Part shown: one piece after another, positions 49,139 through 57,556 of the stretch
Layout: each line of letters opens with the position of its first letter
How positions within the stretch are numbered: the first letter of the stretch is position 1
Assembly: GCF_007997215.1 (NCBI RefSeq)
Contig: NZ_VORW01000002.1
Coordinates: 186,001 to 250,000, forward strand
DNA length: 64,000 nt
Direction: 5' to 3'
Origin: Algoriphagus aquimarinus
GTDB taxonomy: Bacteria; Bacteroidota; Bacteroidia; Cytophagales; Cyclobacteriaceae
The notes under the pieces: generated by a model
Told to the model about the DNA's origin: nothing
Seen by the model: only the letters and a program-made list of their open reading frames with translations
Database searches by the model: none
Position numbers and translations under genes: made by a program

Positions 49139-49294
49139 AATAGAAAGTATTGTCAATTTTAAGGATTATAATGGAAAATATTTGTCTTATTCGATAATCA
49201 GAGCACATGTAATGGAAAATATTTGCGAAATTTGTTCTTTTAATTTAATAGAAAATATTTGTATAAAATATACTCAAAATAGAAATAATTTGTC
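49139..49294 (+). promoter_or_regulatory. Five imperfect operator-like repeats before the Fic gene
   Basis: Seventeen-base elements of consensus AATRGAAAATATTTGTC start at 49139 (one base shorter), 49170, 49211, 49247 and 49278. Start-to-start distances are 31, 41, 36 and 31 bp. The last ends 26 bp before the Fic start codon. The TATTTG part resembles the Bacteroidota -7 element. Likely operator or promoter array for autoregulation by the AbiEi-like N-terminus of the Fic protein. Confidence 0.55.
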
Positions 49295-49319
49295 ATATTG
49301 ACCTTAAATCTGTTTTATT

Positions 49320-50798
49320 ATGGAAAAAAAAATACCGATCCACTTACAGGAAATTTTATATAGTTCCTCTGATCCAACTATTTCAAGGTATGTTTCAAAA
49401 CTGGAAAAAGAAGGGGAAATCAGAAAGATTGCACCTAGACTATATTCGGCTAATTTCGACGATAGTCCAGCAGCTATCATAAGAAGAAATCTGTATTCAG
49501 TTCTTGGGAAATTATATCCAGGGGCGGTGCTAAGCCATCGTTCTGCACTTGAATTTAAACCTACGGGTTCCGGCCAGATATTCCTCACATATAAATACAC
49601 CAAGAAAATTATACTGCCTGGCATAATTATTCACTTTTTGAAAGGTATTGGACCAATAGAAGGAGATAACCCGTTATCTGGAGAGTTATATGCCTCTCAA
49701 CGTGAAAGGGCATTATTGGAGAACCTGCAAGTCTCAAGAAAACCAGGGCTAGATTCAAAAACGTTAACATATCCTGAAATCGAAGATCGTCTGGAACAAA
49801 TTATAAGGGTAAACGGAGAACAGGAGCTGAATAAAGTAAGAGACCGGGCTAGGATCATAGCCAAGGAATTAAATATGGAACCCGAGTTTGATAAACTGAA
49901 CAAGATAATCAGTGCACTACTCACAACGCATCCGTCTACTATATTAAAATCTCCGGTAGCTGCCGCACGGGCATTTGGTAATCCTTATGATCCTGCCAGA
50001 ATTAGTTTATTCGAAATGTTGTTTCAGGAATTGACCCAACAGGAATTCAAATACAGGGAAGAGCAAAACATAAGTAACAAGTCATACCGGAATTTTGCAT
50101 TTTTTGAAAGTTATTTTTCAAATTACATTGAGGGTACCGTGTTTGAAGTAGCGGAAGCAAAGCAGATTATTCAGACCCAACAACCACTAGTAAAGAGAAA
50201 TGAAGATTCGCATGACGTTTTGGGGACCTATAAGATTGTCTCAAATAAGCGCGAAATGAGTACTACTCCCAACTCACCGGAGGAATTACTTACCATATTG
50301 AGTTACAGACACCAGCTATTGTTATCAGCTAGGGTAGATAAGAATCCTGGAAATTTTAAACATATAAATAACTATGCCGGTCAAACTGAATTTGTTGATT
50401 CTTCACTTGTGAGGGGAACACTTATTAAAAGTTTTGAATTTTACCAAGCACTCAAGCACCCATTTGCGAAAGCAGCCTATATAATGTTCGTTGTAAGCGA
50501 GATTCATCCGTTTTTGGATGGAAACGGGCGTGTGGCCAGGGTAATGATGAATGCTGAGCTGACAAAAGCGATGCAGTCCAAAATAATAATACCTACTGTG
50601 TATAGGGAGGATTATTTGGGAGCTTTAAGAAAATTAACCAGGCAAAGTGATCCTAAACCATACATTCGAATGCTTACCCGTACCCATGAATTTAGCGCTA
50701 CAATAGTAAGCGAGGACATGGACAAAATGCAGGCATTGTTGGAACAAAGCAATGCCTTTTTGGAACATACGGAAGGTAAACTGAGGATTATTGGCTAA
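49320..50798 (+). CDS. Fic-domain protein with AbiEi-like winged-helix N-terminus
   Basis: A 492-residue protein. The N-terminal ~150 residues resemble AbiEi-type antitoxin/regulator proteins (ISRYVSKLEKEGEIRKIAPRLY is the winged helix; LYPGAVLSHRSALEF follows). The middle is helical. The Fic domain (about 235-480) has the canonical motif HPFLDGNGRVAR at 396-407 and an inhibitory-helix motif SNYIEG at 267-272 (S/TxxxEG, class II type), so it should be an auto-inhibited AMP transferase. Fusion of sensor-type HTH and Fic suggests a self-regulating single-gene toxin/regulator. No AbiEii toxin gene follows. Substrate unknown. Confidence 0.88.
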   Translation: MEKKIPIHLQEILYSSSDPTISRYVSKLEKEGEIRKIAPRLYSANFDDSPAAIIRRNLYSVLGKLYPGAVLSHRSALEFKPTGSGQIFLTYKYTKKIILPGIIIHFLKGIGPIEGDNPLSGELYASQRERALLENLQVSRKPGLDSKTLTYPEIEDRLEQIIRVNGEQELNKVRDRARIIAKELNMEPEFDKLNKIISALLTTHPSTILKSPVAAARAFGNPYDPARISLFEMLFQELTQQEFKYREEQNISNKSYRNFAFFESYFSNYIEGTVFEVAEAKQIIQTQQPLVKRNEDSHDVLGTYKIVSNKREMSTTPNSPEELLTILSYRHQLLLSARVDKNPGNFKHINNYAGQTEFVDSSLVRGTLIKSFEFYQALKHPFAKAAYIMFVVSEIHPFLDGNGRVARVMMNAELTKAMQSKIIIPTVYREDYLGALRKLTRQSDPKPYIRMLTRTHEFSATIVSEDMDKMQALLEQSNAFLEHTEGKLRIIG

Positions 50799-50948
50799 GT
50801 GTCCGGTAGCTATTGATAACTACCTCCAATTGCATATGATAAAGTGCATCTAATCGTAAAACACTTGCGGCAAGGCTTCTTCCGTTTTCTGTCTTCCCTG
50901 CTGTTCAGCAAGAAAATAGGGCTATTGGCATTATTTAGGATAATCAGA

Positions 50949-51248
50949 TTAAAGAATTTCCTCTGAATTGATTTCAGGCAGATCTTCCAACAGGTTATGG
51001 AGGTATCCGTCTCCTTGGGCGATCAATACCGGGGGTTGATTTTCTTCTTGCCTGATCCGCACCGGGATTTCATTGTTGTTGGCCAAAATAAACAGCTCCC
51101 ACTGCCCGGACCGGATTCCTTCTATGGCTTCTTTGGTGCTGATTGCCCATCGCTGACCGGTATTGTTTACTCCCCCGATCTTCAGGATCTGGATAGCTTC
51201 CTTGCTTTTTTTGTCCTTTTCTATAAAATGGACGGTTAATTTTTTCAT
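50949..51248 (-). CDS. Small protein with DUF3892-like domain
   Basis: A 99-residue soluble protein. The layout ILKIGGVNNTGQRWAISTKEAIEGI, then GQWELFILANNNEIPVRI resembles DUF3892 (a G..W..eeAi..I..G...f.v pattern). Function unknown. It lies downstream of the 81-residue gene in the same direction, in a mobile-element context. Confidence 0.5.
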   Translation of the reverse strand: MKKLTVHFIEKDKKSKEAIQILKIGGVNNTGQRWAISTKEAIEGIRSGQWELFILANNNEIPVRIRQEENQPPVLIAQGDGYLHNLLEDLPEINSEEIL

Positions 51249-51363
51249 GCGTCTCTACTTCTCTGCTGCAAATATGTAAAATACTCCCCAAGTTGTCCTC
51301 CCCAGTTTACCTTAAACCATATTTCTCTGAGGCGGAAAACACCCATCAAACTTGTATTAAGCA

Positions 51364-51609
51364 CTATTCCCTCACAGATTTCAGCTTGACTCCTTTTTCT
51401 AACAGAATTCTTAGGATCATCTCAGCATCTTTATCCAAATCATGTTCCATCAGCAGACGAATGGCTTTGGATAGAGCAATAATTTCCTTGCCTTTCCGCA
51501 GGCGGTCATATGGGAGTGAAGGGCTTTCAAACCTTAATTTGTCAAGTTTCTCTTCTGCTTTTTTCTCCAGATCCTTGAGCTCACTGCATATCTCGGCCCA
51601 GTTGTACAT
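51364..51609 (-). CDS. Small helical hypothetical protein
   Basis: An 81-residue protein, almost all helical and charged (YNWAEICSELKDLEKKAEEK, then GKEIIALSKAIRLLMEHDLD), so probably coiled-coil. It ends 115 bp upstream of the DUF3892-like gene. I do not recognise it. Confidence 0.5.
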   Translation of the reverse strand: MYNWAEICSELKDLEKKAEEKLDKLRFESPSLPYDRLRKGKEIIALSKAIRLLMEHDLDKDAEMILRILLEKGVKLKSVRE

Positions 51610-52003
51610 GCGGTTTTAATGGATAAATCGGATGCAATATCACACTATGTCGGGAAAGTCTGGAGCTTGAGGTTTAAACTAACCAAAGTTTGAACCAAAC
51701 TGTCGCATTTTGGTGAGAAGATGGCTTTGGTGTATAACAGCTATTCAACTGTTGTTTTGTTAGAAGGTAAATCTGAGATTAGGATGGGTTTGGTGGGAGG
51801 AGCCAGGCCTGAGGGCCAAGTAATTGTATGTTGGGAGGTAGCCGGCACTGATTTATTCTAATCCCTATAGACATAAATTAGCCTAAACAAATCGAACGTT
51901 TTCTCCATGAAAATATCCATATCCGGTTTAACCGTATTGACTGAATCGTTAATTTGGTCTAATGTTCTACATAGCAGTGTGTTGAAGTTTAAAACTCTAC
52001 AAA
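51610..52003. other. Intergenic region without recognised feature
   Basis: No gene, hairpin terminator or clear promoter was found in these 394 bases. A weak direct repeat AACCAAA occurs near 51680-51700. Confidence 0.3.
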
Positions 52004-52381
52004 ATGACTAAAATTATTTCCAGCCCAAACTGTGGAAACTCACCAAAGATGGAGTTTCTGAAACAACTTAATATCGCTTTCGCCAAGGGTAATTCGGAAT
52101 TTGTAACTGAAAGCGTAACCGATGACATTGTGTGGGATATAATCGGTGACAGAAAGACCGAGGGGAAAGAAAAGTTTGTTGAAGAACTGGAAAAGATGAA
52201 ATCCCAACAAGCGACTGAGCTGATCATCCACCAGATTTTATCCCACGGAAAAGAAGGAGCTGCAAACGGAATCATGAAAATGAAGAACGGAAAGACTTAT
52301 GCATTTGCGGACTTCTATGTGTTTAAAGATGCAAAAGGGACACTAATAAAATCCATAACATCCTATTGTATTGAAATTTGA
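52004..52381 (+). CDS. NTF2/SnoaL-like protein
   Basis: A 125-residue cytoplasmic protein with an NTF2-like fold: MEFLKQLNIAFAKGNSEFVT, then VTDDIVWDIIGDRKTEGKEK, and the end DFYVFKDAKGTLIKSITSY. Members of this type act as isomerases, dehydratases or binders; no catalytic set is assignable. The 401-residue gene follows after 49 bp, so they may be co-transcribed. Confidence 0.75.
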   Translation: MTKIISSPNCGNSPKMEFLKQLNIAFAKGNSEFVTESVTDDIVWDIIGDRKTEGKEKFVEELEKMKSQQATELIIHQILSHGKEGAANGIMKMKNGKTYAFADFYVFKDAKGTLIKSITSYCIEI

Positions 52382-52430
52382 TAAAAATGATTGTCCCCGC
52401 TAGGTTTGTATTGATTAAAATTTCTCAAAA

Positions 52431-53636
52431 ATGGATTATAGCTCTTTGATCAAAAAGTGCAGTAAAGTCAGTGATTTTTCTGAACCGATATTAAACAGGA
52501 TCATGTATTATGCTGCTGAGCGGAACAAACTGGAACAGCGATTTGACCTTCTGGTCAAAAGGCATAAAAATGTCTTTGGGAGATTGGGTAAAGCAAATCA
52601 GGATATGTTCAAAACCCAATACATTATCCATGAGCTTTTTAAAAACAACGGGCTTATTCATAAATACCTGAATCATGCTCAGATCAAAGCTTTGCCTAAG
52701 GAGGAGTATGAATATCTACAGGCTCAGGCTACTAATCCTTGGAGGTTTACCTATTGGTTTGTTCGGAGCAACCCATCTCCTGATTTTTATGAGGCAGTGG
52801 ATATTTTTACCGGTGAGGAGTTTTTGCTCTATTCCCCAGGGGCAAGTCGTACTTTGATCGATCAGAATGTGCTGACTTTTGGTGGGATGATCAGTTCCAA
52901 TGGGGATTGTTATCAGACCTATGGTCCTTTGATGGGGTTTGGTAGTTTTCAGGCAGACGATATTTTCTTTTACGCAGGGGAACTGGATCCTACGATTGAG
53001 ACTATTGAAGAGCTGACAGGTTTGATAGAAAAAGACCTCTTTTCCTTCTTGTTGCTTTCAGTTTACTCCGCTATTCCGATGGTGCAACACCATGGTCATG
53101 AAATCCTGTTTGTACTATCGACTATAGACGCCGAAGATTTTGATATGGATTCTTGGAAAGAGGCGTTCCGTGTGGAGTATGCAGAAGAGGTATTTAAAAT
53201 GAGCCTGATAGAACTGGAAGGCTTCCCACATTATGCCTGTATCTATTTTGATGAACAGCAGGAAGAAATGACGATCTCTGCCATGACGGACTTTGGATAT
53301 GACAGGTTGGTTGCGGAATTGATTAGGATGGGAATTGATGCTCCGGCGGAGCCTTATATTAGATTACATGTATCCATGAAGTCAGCCATAGAGGAGATTA
53401 CAGGTCATGATCCGGAATTGCTTCCCCATGAAGGTCTTTTCAGCCAAGCATCCCCCGGACAGGAAGATAGTCCTGAACTGGATGCGATCAACAAGTTCCT
53501 GGCAGAGTTGATGCCGGCTATCAACTCCAAAACAAAATTTGATCTGGATGAACTGATCAGTAGAACGGGAGCAGATCCTGATGCCGCCAAAGAAATTTAC
53601 GGGGATTTAATGAAGAAATTGAATAGGTGTTATTGA
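52431..53636 (+). CDS. Unrecognised 401-residue protein
   Basis: A soluble 401-residue protein without signal or membrane segment. The N-terminal third is helical (ERNKLEQRFDLLVKRHKNVF). The middle (VRSNPSPDFYEAVDIFTGEE, FLLYSPGASRTL, MISSNGDCYQTYGPLMGFGS) looks like a beta-rich domain. The end (PELDAINKFLAELMPAINSK) is helical with an acidic hinge. I do not recognise the family. It lies just before a 33-codon gene fragment and a strong terminator. Confidence 0.75.
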   Translation: MDYSSLIKKCSKVSDFSEPILNRIMYYAAERNKLEQRFDLLVKRHKNVFGRLGKANQDMFKTQYIIHELFKNNGLIHKYLNHAQIKALPKEEYEYLQAQATNPWRFTYWFVRSNPSPDFYEAVDIFTGEEFLLYSPGASRTLIDQNVLTFGGMISSNGDCYQTYGPLMGFGSFQADDIFFYAGELDPTIETIEELTGLIEKDLFSFLLLSVYSAIPMVQHHGHEILFVLSTIDAEDFDMDSWKEAFRVEYAEEVFKMSLIELEGFPHYACIYFDEQQEEMTISAMTDFGYDRLVAELIRMGIDAPAEPYIRLHVSMKSAIEEITGHDPELLPHEGLFSQASPGQEDSPELDAINKFLAELMPAINSKTKFDLDELISRTGADPDAAKEIYGDLMKKLNRCY

Positions 53637-53637
53637 C

Positions 53638-53736
53638 CTGTTCCCGGAAGAAATAGAGGCTAACAAAAGTAGGAAGAAAAGGCTGGATGCTGTGTTAGAG
53701 GGATTAGATATGGGGAGTTTCGGGAAGATAGTGTAA
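53638..53736 (+). pseudogene. Short gene-tail remnant
   Basis: The frame from 53638 to TAA 53734-53736 reads LFPEEIEANKSRKKRLDAVL, then EGLDMGSFGKIV, overlapping nothing and without a start. The wording (ANK.RKK.LD.VL) looks like the C-terminal end of a large protein, but the parent cannot be named. The bases follow the stop of the 401-residue gene directly. Confidence 0.25.
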
Positions 53737-53777
53737 GGCAGCTTAGTGGTTTATAATTTTAAACCCACATTAAATGG

Positions 53778-53811
53778 AAACACCTAATAAACTACTGTTT
53801 ATTAGGTGTTT
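53778..53811. terminator. Bidirectional terminator
   Basis: A perfect 15-bp inverted repeat (53778-53792 with 53797-53811) around a 4-base loop, with A/T ends on both sides. It separates the mobile-type region from the TonB receptor genes, which run in the opposite direction. Confidence 0.85.
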
Positions 53812-53892
53812 AATTAGCTTTCTTGATAGAATTTAGCTAGAGGTAACCATATGGTTCTTCAGCGTTGTTAAACTTTTAAGTACCCTGATTTT

Positions 53893-56073
53893 TTAAAGCT
53901 TAAAGCCTATGGATACTACAAAACTTCTACCGTCTGATGGCCAGATTCCCGGTCCGGGATACATCTGAGGTCTTTTTGTAAAGTAGCTCTCATTCAGTAG
54001 GTTGTTAACGCCTGCCCTGACAATAAAATTTGAGCTTACCTGATAAGAGGTGTTTAAATCCCAGACGTGGTAAGAGGGGACTCTTCCTACAGCTCCGCTT
54101 TCGGGTGGGGTCTCAGTATTCAGTGCATCCGCATAGGTGTCTCCCACAAACTGGTGTTGAAGCAGTACCTGCAAACCTTTGAAATGTCCCGAAAGTCCGT
54201 TTCTGCTTAGCCATTTTGGGGCAGCTTCGATTCTGTTTCCGGAGATATCCTGATTGCCTTCCTCTCCTGCGATTTCGCCTGAGGTATACTTGGCATCCAT
54301 TAAACTGGTGGAGGTATAGAAACTCAAGTCCCAGTTATTGCCTTTCCATAGCTGGTAATCCAGATAGAATTCGATCCCGTTAGTGAGGCTATTGCCGATA
54401 TTTGTTTTTTGAATGTACGTTTGTCCCTCTTGCTCCACATAGATATTTCCCAGACGGTTGCCTATGGATGTTTGGAAGAAGGTGATGTTGTACTTCAGGC
54501 CTGATATGGAAGAATTTTCCCATCCTACTTCTGCGTTGTATCCAAAACTATCCTCCAGATTTTCAGAGATCAGCATCAGAGGATTTCCAGGGATAATATC
54601 CTGGAAAATTACAGGTCGATTGGCTTGTGAGAATCCGGCATATACCCGTGAATATCCATTCAGCTGATAATTGGCCTTGATGCCAAGCGCGGCAAAATCA
54701 TAATCAATCGTCTTGGGTACCTTAGCCTCCTCGATGTAATCTATACGTCCGGTCATTTTTGAAGAACCTGTTTCTATCCGAATACCTGGAGTGATACTGA
54801 ATTTTTCAGAGAGCAAAAACTGGTTTTCCAGCGCTATTGCAAAACTTTCACTTTTGAGGTTCATGTCCCTTTGGAAGTCCCCAGTGATGCTTATGTCGTA
54901 ATCCGAACCTGTTGTTCCCTGTCCGCGCTGCCTTCTGTCCATGCTGTTGTTGAAATACCGGAAGTTAGCGGAGAAATTATTTTTCACGGCTCCTAGTTGA
55001 TAGGAATGAATCAATCTGCCTTCTGAGGTTCGTGTATGGTAATTATCTATATCCACGTTTCTGGGAGCGTATTCACCGGTAGCAGGATCAATGAGATCAG
55101 GTTTATTGGCAAAGCCATCAAATGTGACTGAAGATCGTTGCCCGAATACACCCGAAACTGTCCAGCTGAGAGAAGTTCTGGAAGATAATCGATAATCCAA
55201 AACCAATGCTGGAATCCAGATTTCCGGACTGTAATAATTCCTGCTTCGGGTAGCTTTTTTCGGATCTTCGGCAAACATCCTGTCATTCAGCGGGCCGGGG
55301 ATCTGGTACAAATAGGTACTTCGGGAAAGTTCTCCCCTCAGCTTTAGTTTATCGTTGAATTGATAAGTCAGGTCCACATGCTGTGCATCTGATTTGGAAT
55401 TTGAATTTCTGCGGTAACCTTCCGAAACCCGCTTTTGATAGTAAGCATAGTAGGTCAGTTTTCCCACTTTGCCACCGATGGCGTTGAAGGTAGACAGCAA
55501 GCCGTAAGATCCCACAGAGCTTAAGTTTTCGAAGGAAAACCGTTTGGTAGAATCCGGCTCTTTTAAGATGTAATTCAGCATGCCTCCGAATTGCTGTCCA
55601 TATTGCAGGGCACCTGTACCACGGGTCAACTCTATCTTTTCTACTGCTTCCATTGGCATAGAATAATGGCTGGCAGGATAGCCGTATATATCTGTGTTTA
55701 TCATCACGCCGTTCTGTCGAACATTGAATTCCCAGCTTCTATGGCCATCCAGTCCACGGACTGAGAAGTTGATTTGGTTGCCTGAACCATCCATGTCATA
55801 CACGAATCCCCCGGGGATTTTGGCAAATAATTGCCTTCCTGTTTTCTCTGCCAAGTTTGCGGGGAGCTGACTGATTTGGATTGACTCGGTTTTTGTCCCT
55901 CCAATCAGGAAGTTGCGGTTGATGTTGGGAAGAGGGGAAACCGGTGCTAAATCCCGGTATTCCCTTAGCTGAAATTCTTTTAAGTCCAGTGTCCTGATGC
56001 TGTCATTTTGGGCATAGGTGTAGGCCACGACACATTGGAATAACCCAATGAAGAGTAGTTTTTTTAAATTCAT
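53893..56073 (-). CDS. TonB-dependent receptor (FecA-like), copy B
   Basis: A 726-residue outer-membrane receptor with a signal peptide (about 1-21). The plug domain has VYDMDGSGNQINFSVRGLDG, then VEKIELTRGTGALQYGQQFG; the barrel ends in an aromatic-rich terminal strand (SDGRSFVVSIGFKL). It shares the PGPGIxPSDGRxF C-terminal motif with the receptor at 57557-59977, so the two are paralogues. No N-terminal CarboxypepD_reg-like domain is present. In the family the cargo is ferric siderophores or citrate; unknown here. It follows the 182-residue gene in the same direction. Confidence 0.9.
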   Translation of the reverse strand: MNLKKLLFIGLFQCVVAYTYAQNDSIRTLDLKEFQLREYRDLAPVSPLPNINRNFLIGGTKTESIQISQLPANLAEKTGRQLFAKIPGGFVYDMDGSGNQINFSVRGLDGHRSWEFNVRQNGVMINTDIYGYPASHYSMPMEAVEKIELTRGTGALQYGQQFGGMLNYILKEPDSTKRFSFENLSSVGSYGLLSTFNAIGGKVGKLTYYAYYQKRVSEGYRRNSNSKSDAQHVDLTYQFNDKLKLRGELSRSTYLYQIPGPLNDRMFAEDPKKATRSRNYYSPEIWIPALVLDYRLSSRTSLSWTVSGVFGQRSSVTFDGFANKPDLIDPATGEYAPRNVDIDNYHTRTSEGRLIHSYQLGAVKNNFSANFRYFNNSMDRRQRGQGTTGSDYDISITGDFQRDMNLKSESFAIALENQFLLSEKFSITPGIRIETGSSKMTGRIDYIEEAKVPKTIDYDFAALGIKANYQLNGYSRVYAGFSQANRPVIFQDIIPGNPLMLISENLEDSFGYNAEVGWENSSISGLKYNITFFQTSIGNRLGNIYVEQEGQTYIQKTNIGNSLTNGIEFYLDYQLWKGNNWDLSFYTSTSLMDAKYTSGEIAGEEGNQDISGNRIEAAPKWLSRNGLSGHFKGLQVLLQHQFVGDTYADALNTETPPESGAVGRVPSYHVWDLNTSYQVSSNFIVRAGVNNLLNESYFTKRPQMYPGPGIWPSDGRSFVVSIGFKL

Positions 56074-56151
56074 AAGTAAGGATAAAATAAATACGCGCTG
56101 TCAATCGGGTCAATTGAATCAACTGCCAGCAAAAATGATTAAGCGTTTGTT

Positions 56152-56700
56152 TTATCCTGTCTGCGGGGGTGGGGTAGATATGGGGGTAGCAATATCAGCG
56201 TAATCAGCCTGAAGTGGCCAATTCCTAGTGAAAGTATTCTGGATAAAGGCAGTTTTGAGTTTGGGGATTTCTGCTGCCATAAAGTCTTTTGGAAATAACT
56301 TGGCAAATAGCTGATTTCTTTCCTGTTTGTTTTGAGGGGATTGGTCAGTGATGGATCTTATCCAGTCGTTCACTTGGTTTTCAAGTTGCTGCTGCTGATG
56401 ATCTTTGATATAGATCAGTTGTAGCGTATCATTTTGGTAGCGTTGCTTGACCACCCTAAGAAATTCTCCATCTACTTCCATAGCTAGATTAGTAGTCTGA
56501 AAAAATTCCTGGTTGGCCATATACGGGAGGGAGAGGGGTATTTCCCTCATTTCAGTGGCAGAATCATCATACAATTCTTCCCAGATACTTTCTTCCCATT
56601 CTCTATTGAGGCTATGCTGATAAGCGTAGAAATAGATCAGATACCCGAAATAGTACAGGCAAAAACAACCGAGCAGAATTATGGAAGAGAGTTTTCTCAC
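56152..56700 (-). CDS. Hypothetical single-pass membrane protein
   Basis: A 182-residue protein with one N-terminal membrane segment (about 7-27). The long soluble part is charged and mixed (EWEESIWEELYDDSATEMRE, then QRYQNDTLQLIYIKDHQQQQ). The gene ends 78 bp before the TonB receptor start and runs in the same direction, so a link to its transport is possible. I do not recognise it. Confidence 0.6.
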   Translation of the reverse strand: MRKLSSIILLGCFCLYYFGYLIYFYAYQHSLNREWEESIWEELYDDSATEMREIPLSLPYMANQEFFQTTNLAMEVDGEFLRVVKQRYQNDTLQLIYIKDHQQQQLENQVNDWIRSITDQSPQNKQERNQLFAKLFPKDFMAAEIPKLKTAFIQNTFTRNWPLQADYADIATPISTPPPQTG

Positions 56701-57556
56701 ATGCTAAATCTACTGAATAATTATTTTGATATAAAATAAAGAGATGTCAATCGAATAGTTTTTCAATGGTAACGCTTCAGCAGACTTACTTAGTAGGATT
56801 TTTGAAAATATGTTTGTTTTAGCAAGCTGATCCTCTTCAAATCCTTAAATTGAATTCATTTTCTGTTCTATATTTTTTGTAGTTGTTTATATAAAATCGC
56901 CCCATCTGTTATCAACATGATCTATTGTGCAAAACTCATCAAGTTTCCTTTCATTGACGACAGTGACATTGGTTAGAATTTCAAAAAGAAATTCAGAATT
57001 CCACTAATAGAAACAACTACCACATTGAGATTGGCAAATTCTATTTTTAAAACTGTTGTATATGAATTGTGTAGTTATTTTCAAAATGGATTTCTTTATT
57101 TTCAGTTAAATATCCAACCATACTAAAAGTGAATTTAATCGCCCATTTTGAAGAACTTGAAAATCAAAATCTTCATTTATTCCTGAAACTGCACCTTTCT
57201 GTATTTAAATGCTAGCGCCAATAATTGCCTGATTTTGTAAATTTTTGATTTTTCATTTAAGGTGGTCTGGAAAAAACAGCAATCGAGAAAAGTACAGCAA
57301 CTATAGTTAAGTAATATTTCGTTTTTATATAGGCTTATTGGCAAATAGTATGCAGAGTTAAGCTTTATAGATAGAATAGCAATTTTTTATTAAATAACAG
57401 TAGTTTTAAATTCATAGAATATTGGTTTTCAATATTATAGATGAAAATCAATAAATAGTATATGGGGATTTATAGGCATTATAAACGCAGATAGATACTA
57501 CGGATGGTAAATCAGGATTCAAAAATGTCCTTTTCAAAATTTTCGAACTTTATTGA
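56701..57556. other. AT-rich intergenic region, possibly eroded
   Basis: No gene with a start codon was found in these 856 bases. Short open stretches exist, for example KYPTILKVNLIAHFEELENQ near 57108-57170, broken by several stops after FLKLHLSVFKC. They match nothing I know. No clear promoter or hairpin terminator. Confidence 0.3.

Noticed and set aside
46700..53800. CRISPR array or retron in the mobile-type region
   Set aside because: No regularly spaced identical repeats and no reverse transcriptase; the repeats before the Fic gene are imperfect and irregularly spaced.
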